From: Bacillota bacterium
GTDB taxonomy: Bacteria; Bacillota; Clostridia; Lachnospirales; Lachnospiraceae
Assembly: GCA_023442465.1 (NCBI GenBank)
Contig: JAEZZQ010000016.1
Location: 434,001 to 498,000 of the forward strand
Direction: 5' to 3'
DNA length: 64,000 nt
Below the pieces are notes generated by a model, which was not told the DNA's origin, made no database searches, and worked only from the letters and a program-made list of their open reading frames with translations. Below, one piece after another: positions 61,475-64,000 of this stretch. Every line of letters starts with the position of its first letter. Within the stretch, counting starts at the first letter, position 1. Both the position numbers and the translations under genes were made by a program.

Positions 61475-61570
61475 TTTCTTTAAGCCGGCCGGTATCCACG
61501 GTGACTTTTTCACCTGTCCCGATGTCCGGACTGATACGACCGCTTTCCCCTATTGCAAAATCATAGCATG
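61458..61570 (-). pseudogene. Possible coding remnant downstream of ArsA gene
   Basis: One minus frame without a start codon reads DFAIGESGRISPDIGTGEKV then TVDTGRLKERADNL and stops. The composition is protein-like and resembles the beginning of a small helical protein, but it is too short to name. It overlaps the cassette terminator. Confidence 0.25.
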
Positions 61571-61572
61571 CT

Positions 61573-62727
61573 TTATTGAATCATCAGATATCCATCCTCA
61601 AATTTAGCACTGCTCACAGTCTTATTCCCAAACTCCTGCGGTACGATAAAGCGTCTTGTTTGATTTTTAATAGATAAGATTATTTCATTGCCATTCTGTC
61701 TTAAATCCATTTCACTTTTTTCGGCAAACGGAAGATAGATTTTTAATGCCGAGCCATCTTGTGTATTTATTACCTCAAAAATCTCACGGCAGAATAATAC
61801 TTCTGCTATATCCGTCTCTGCAAACATTCTTTTGCCCGCCTCCTCCAGAACCGGAAGCGTGCGCAGTTCCTCTTTTTGAAGCTCCAGATAGAACTTAGGC
61901 ACTTCAGCAAAGCTTTCTCTGATTTCATCCAGTCCTTCTTTTTGCATTACTATCCACTTGCTGAAATATCCCCGCATCGCATCCTCTGGATAAATCCGGT
62001 TTACAATGATGGCGTCTACATTATAATTATATAGGTGAAGACAGGTAAAGTTCCGTTTTGCCTCCTGAATAACTATCTTCTCCGGTGTCGTCACAATACG
62101 AAGGCTGACTGCCTCCTTATTCAGCATCAGTTTTTGCAATCGCTCCATCTTATCCATGATATACTCTATATCATCAAAGACGTTATCCTTAGGCATAGGC
62201 ATTTTCATTAATTTTTCCACTACGGGACCGGCATATTTGATGCCTTTTCTTTTTATTGGGAGAACCTTTGCCATAAAATCAGAAAGCATCTCAGGATATT
62301 TTAAAAGAGACAGCGTCTCTCCGGTCGGTGCACAATCTACAACAATGACATCATATTGCCCCTGTTCATAATAATCCAGTATTTTGAACATGGAAAAGAG
62401 CTCTTCCATTCCGGGAAATACAAGCAATTCCTCTACCTCAATTCCTCCATCACCCTTTAGTGTGAGCATCTGCTTCATATAGTCTTTCAAGTGTCCCCAG
62501 CTTTTTTCACTTTCATATACAACATCGATTTCCATGGCATCAAGATTTTCCGCAACTGCTTCCGGCTCCTTACCGAGCTTTACATCCAGGCTGTCGCCCA
62601 AGCTGTGTGCCATATCCGTACTCATAACCAATACTTTTTTCCCCGTCTGTGCCAGCAATAATGCGCTTGCCCCTGCAACGCTGGTCTTACCTACTCCGCC
62701 TTTTCCCGTATATAATATTACTCTCAT
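61573..62727 (-). CDS. ArsA/Get3-type ATPase with C-terminal HSP20-like domain
   Basis: This 384-residue protein has P-loop GKGGVGKTS with the intradimer Lys, switch I STDMAHSLGD (Met replaces the usual Pro), switch II DCAPTGETLSLLKYPE, and the adenine loop VTTPEKIVIQEAKR. The last 80 residues (KIYLPFAEKSEMDLRQNGNE... ending GYLMIQ) form an alpha-crystallin-like beta sandwich. It lacks the CxxC zinc motif of tail-anchor Get3 and the metal Cys of ArsA, and resembles Get3d-type proteins. ATG 62727 follows GGAGG. Function in bacteria is not established. Confidence 0.9.
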   Translation of the reverse strand: MRVILYTGKGGVGKTSVAGASALLLAQTGKKVLVMSTDMAHSLGDSLDVKLGKEPEAVAENLDAMEIDVVYESEKSWGHLKDYMKQMLTLKGDGGIEVEELLVFPGMEELFSMFKILDYYEQGQYDVIVVDCAPTGETLSLLKYPEMLSDFMAKVLPIKRKGIKYAGPVVEKLMKMPMPKDNVFDDIEYIMDKMERLQKLMLNKEAVSLRIVTTPEKIVIQEAKRNFTCLHLYNYNVDAIIVNRIYPEDAMRGYFSKWIVMQKEGLDEIRESFAEVPKFYLELQKEELRTLPVLEEAGKRMFAETDIAEVLFCREIFEVINTQDGSALKIYLPFAEKSEMDLRQNGNEIILSIKNQTRRFIVPQEFGNKTVSSAKFEDGYLMIQ

Positions 62728-62850
62728 ATTATTAATCCTCCATGTTTTCGATACCTGCGAATCTGGGCGCAAGCACAATATTTGCAAGCATAATAAATCA
62801 TGCTTTGAAAAATTTATTTTTCATACTATTCATTCTTCCTGCTCATGCTT

Positions 62851-63102
62851 TTATTCAATATTTACCTTCTTTACCTTGGATTCTTTTTCTTCTTTCCGAT
62901 GCTCTCCATTCTGATTTTCCGGTGTATTGCCGCTTTCACCATTCCTCTTTATCAAATCAATCGCGCATTCCATAACGATTGCTGTCAATTCCTTGCCAAT
63001 TGCTTCTATGTGTTCTGCCGTGTTTTCCGGAAACAGGGCAAACAGTGCTTTCTTTTGATACATTTTAGCTTCTTTTATCCGATTCATCCTATCACTGTTC
63101 AT
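62851..63102 (-). CDS. Small helical protein between ArsA paralogues
   Basis: This 83-residue protein starts MNSDRMNRIKEAKMYQKKAL and has one amphipathic helix pair (FALFPENTAEHIEAIGKELT then AIVMECAIDLIKR), followed by a highly charged, disordered tail ending VKKVNIE. Its ATG lies inside the last codons of the upstream ATPase gene (11-base overlap), so it is translationally coupled. Likely a partner or regulator of the ATPases; family not recognised. Confidence 0.7.
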   Translation of the reverse strand: MNSDRMNRIKEAKMYQKKALFALFPENTAEHIEAIGKELTAIVMECAIDLIKRNGESGNTPENQNGEHRKEEKESKVKKVNIE

Positions 63103-64000
63103 AATCCATCTCTCCTTTTTCAAACTGAACGTTCAGTATCCCGTTTTCCATCTTTGCCGATGCAACAACATATGTCCGAAGAACATTGGGCAGTGGAATA
63201 CTTCTTTTAAAATTCCCGATTTTTATCACCACTTCACTATCTGACCGATATAAATCCACCTCTGATTTTTCAACGAAAGGCAGCGACAGCTTTAGCATAT
63301 ATCCCTTGCTGTTCTGTTCAAAGCTTTCTCTTTGCGTGATCTCTCTGGCTTCAAATACATCATCCCCCGTGAGTGCATCACTGCAGATTCTATTAACCGC
63401 CTTCATCCCTCTTACTTCCTCGTCATACCAGGGGATTTCATATATCGGTACTGCGGCAAAGCTTTCATAAAGCTGTTCTTTGTATTTGTGCTGGATCTTC
63501 AGCCATTCATCAAAGAACGGATTCTCCAAATTGTCCGGCAGAATACGGTTAATGTAAAGACCGTCCACATTGTAATTATAAAGGTTCATATACATATAAT
63601 TGCGTTTTGTCTCCTCCACTACCATTTTTTCCGATAGTGCGACTAATCTCACACTGGTTGTTTCCCTGTTTTTCAAAAGTTCCTGTAATTCATAAAACTT
63701 CAGGTACATTTTTTCAATATCGTTCATCGCCGCGCGGTTTGGCAGTTCCACTTTATATAACTGCTTTGCTATGGGAGATAATACTTTGACCGCTACTTTT
63801 CCGACCGGGAACAGTTTTTCCATATACCAGGAAAGCAACTCCGGAAACTTAAGCAGAGTTAAAGTTTCTCCGGTCGGTGCACAGTCTACGATAATTCTTT
63901 CATACGCTCCGTTCTGATAGATTTCATTAATCTTTAATAAGGCAAATAATTCTTCCATTCCGGGAAGCATTCCGTAATCTGCAAGACTTATCCCCTCCCC
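63092..64000 (-). CDS. ArsA/Get3-type ATPase paralogue with HSP20-like tail (partial, N-terminus outside window)
   Basis: The frame is open to the right edge; the P-loop lies outside. Visible are LADYGMLPGMEELFALLKIN, switch II DCAPTGETLTLLKFPE, VALSEKMVVEETKRNYM adenine-loop region, NYNVDGLYINRILP, and a C-terminal HSP20-like domain (MLKLSLPFVEKSEVDLYRSD, VVIKIGNFKRSIPLPNVL, ENGILNVQFEKG). Clearly paralogous to the ATPase at 61573-62727; the two could form a heterodimer. Confidence 0.9.
   Translation of the reverse strand, partial: GEGISLADYGMLPGMEELFALLKINEIYQNGAYERIIVDCAPTGETLTLLKFPELLSWYMEKLFPVGKVAVKVLSPIAKQLYKVELPNRAAMNDIEKMYLKFYELQELLKNRETTSVRLVALSEKMVVEETKRNYMYMNLYNYNVDGLYINRILPDNLENPFFDEWLKIQHKYKEQLYESFAAVPIYEIPWYDEEVRGMKAVNRICSDALTGDDVFEAREITQRESFEQNSKGYMLKLSLPFVEKSEVDLYRSDSEVVIKIGNFKRSIPLPNVLRTYVVASAKMENGILNVQFEKGEMDYEQ

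Overview
The window reads as chromosomal DNA from a Gram-positive, low-GC anaerobe, most likely a Lachnospiraceae-type Clostridium. Support comes from AGGAGG-type ribosome sites, sigma-A promoters with 17-base spacers, lipobox substrate-binding proteins, a heterodimeric ABC exporter, an AICAR formyltransferase-only PurH behind a ZTP riboswitch, a DUF1048/PadR/ABC cassette and tandem ArsA/HSP20-type ATPases. No rRNA, tRNA or CRISPR array was seen. The species call is inference.

Layout. 1-3375: 5' part of a large secreted GLUG-repeat surface protein on the minus strand, open to the left edge. 3.4-4.2 kb: decayed IS3-type orfA. 4.2-8.5 kb: isochorismatase-like hydrolase, C39-like peptidase and M20 peptidase, an Rrf2 regulator and a divergent AraC/GyrI regulator. 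8.6-16.8 kb: clpB with a structured leader, an RNHCP protein, small enzymes, a broken methyltransferase, a DinB operon with two tiny genes, and AICAR formyltransferase under a ZTP riboswitch. 17-22 kb: a TetR-controlled efflux operon (TetR, MFS, FtsX-type permease, ATPase). 22.3-29 kb: GNAT remnant and gene, membrane methyltransferase with its own operator, polysaccharide deacetylase plus a split ABC importer, aroE, MmcQ/YjbR. 29-32.8 kb: heterodimeric exporter preceded by a candidate leader peptide. 33-36.6 kb: aldo/keto reductase and alcohol dehydrogenase operon facing a MerR regulator. 36.8-41.2 kb: DtxR/MntR-type regulator and Mn/Zn ABC importer. 41.3-51.4 kb: sugar catabolism and ABC uptake operon facing a LacI regulator, ending in an alpha/beta hydrolase, a LUD remnant and an NHL protein. 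51.5-54.4 kb: MocR regulator divergent from a diaminopimelate-decarboxylase-like enzyme, plus a 57-residue gene. 54.7-58 kb: diguanylate cyclase, DNA alkylation repair protein, an unrecognised gene and structured repeats. 58.3-61.5 kb: an apparently acquired PadR-DUF1048-DUF1048-ABC cassette. 61.5-64 kb: two ArsA-type ATPases with HSP20-like tails flanking a small helical protein, the second open at the right edge.

Many promoters show a recognisable control site next to the regulator gene (TetR, MerR, LacI, MocR). The most interesting unexplained material is non-coding. A dispersed structured repeat has three full copies and one partial; its first stem changes sequence while keeping pairing, and one copy shares the terminator T-run of the ZTP riboswitch. 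A second hairpin family shares an exact 28-base core at two distant sites. Others are a 28-codon reading frame ahead of the exporter and a tandem array of an 8-base unit. Several gene remnants (IS3 orfA, LCM methyltransferase, GNAT, LUD, a helix-turn-helix fragment) mark deletions and past insertions.
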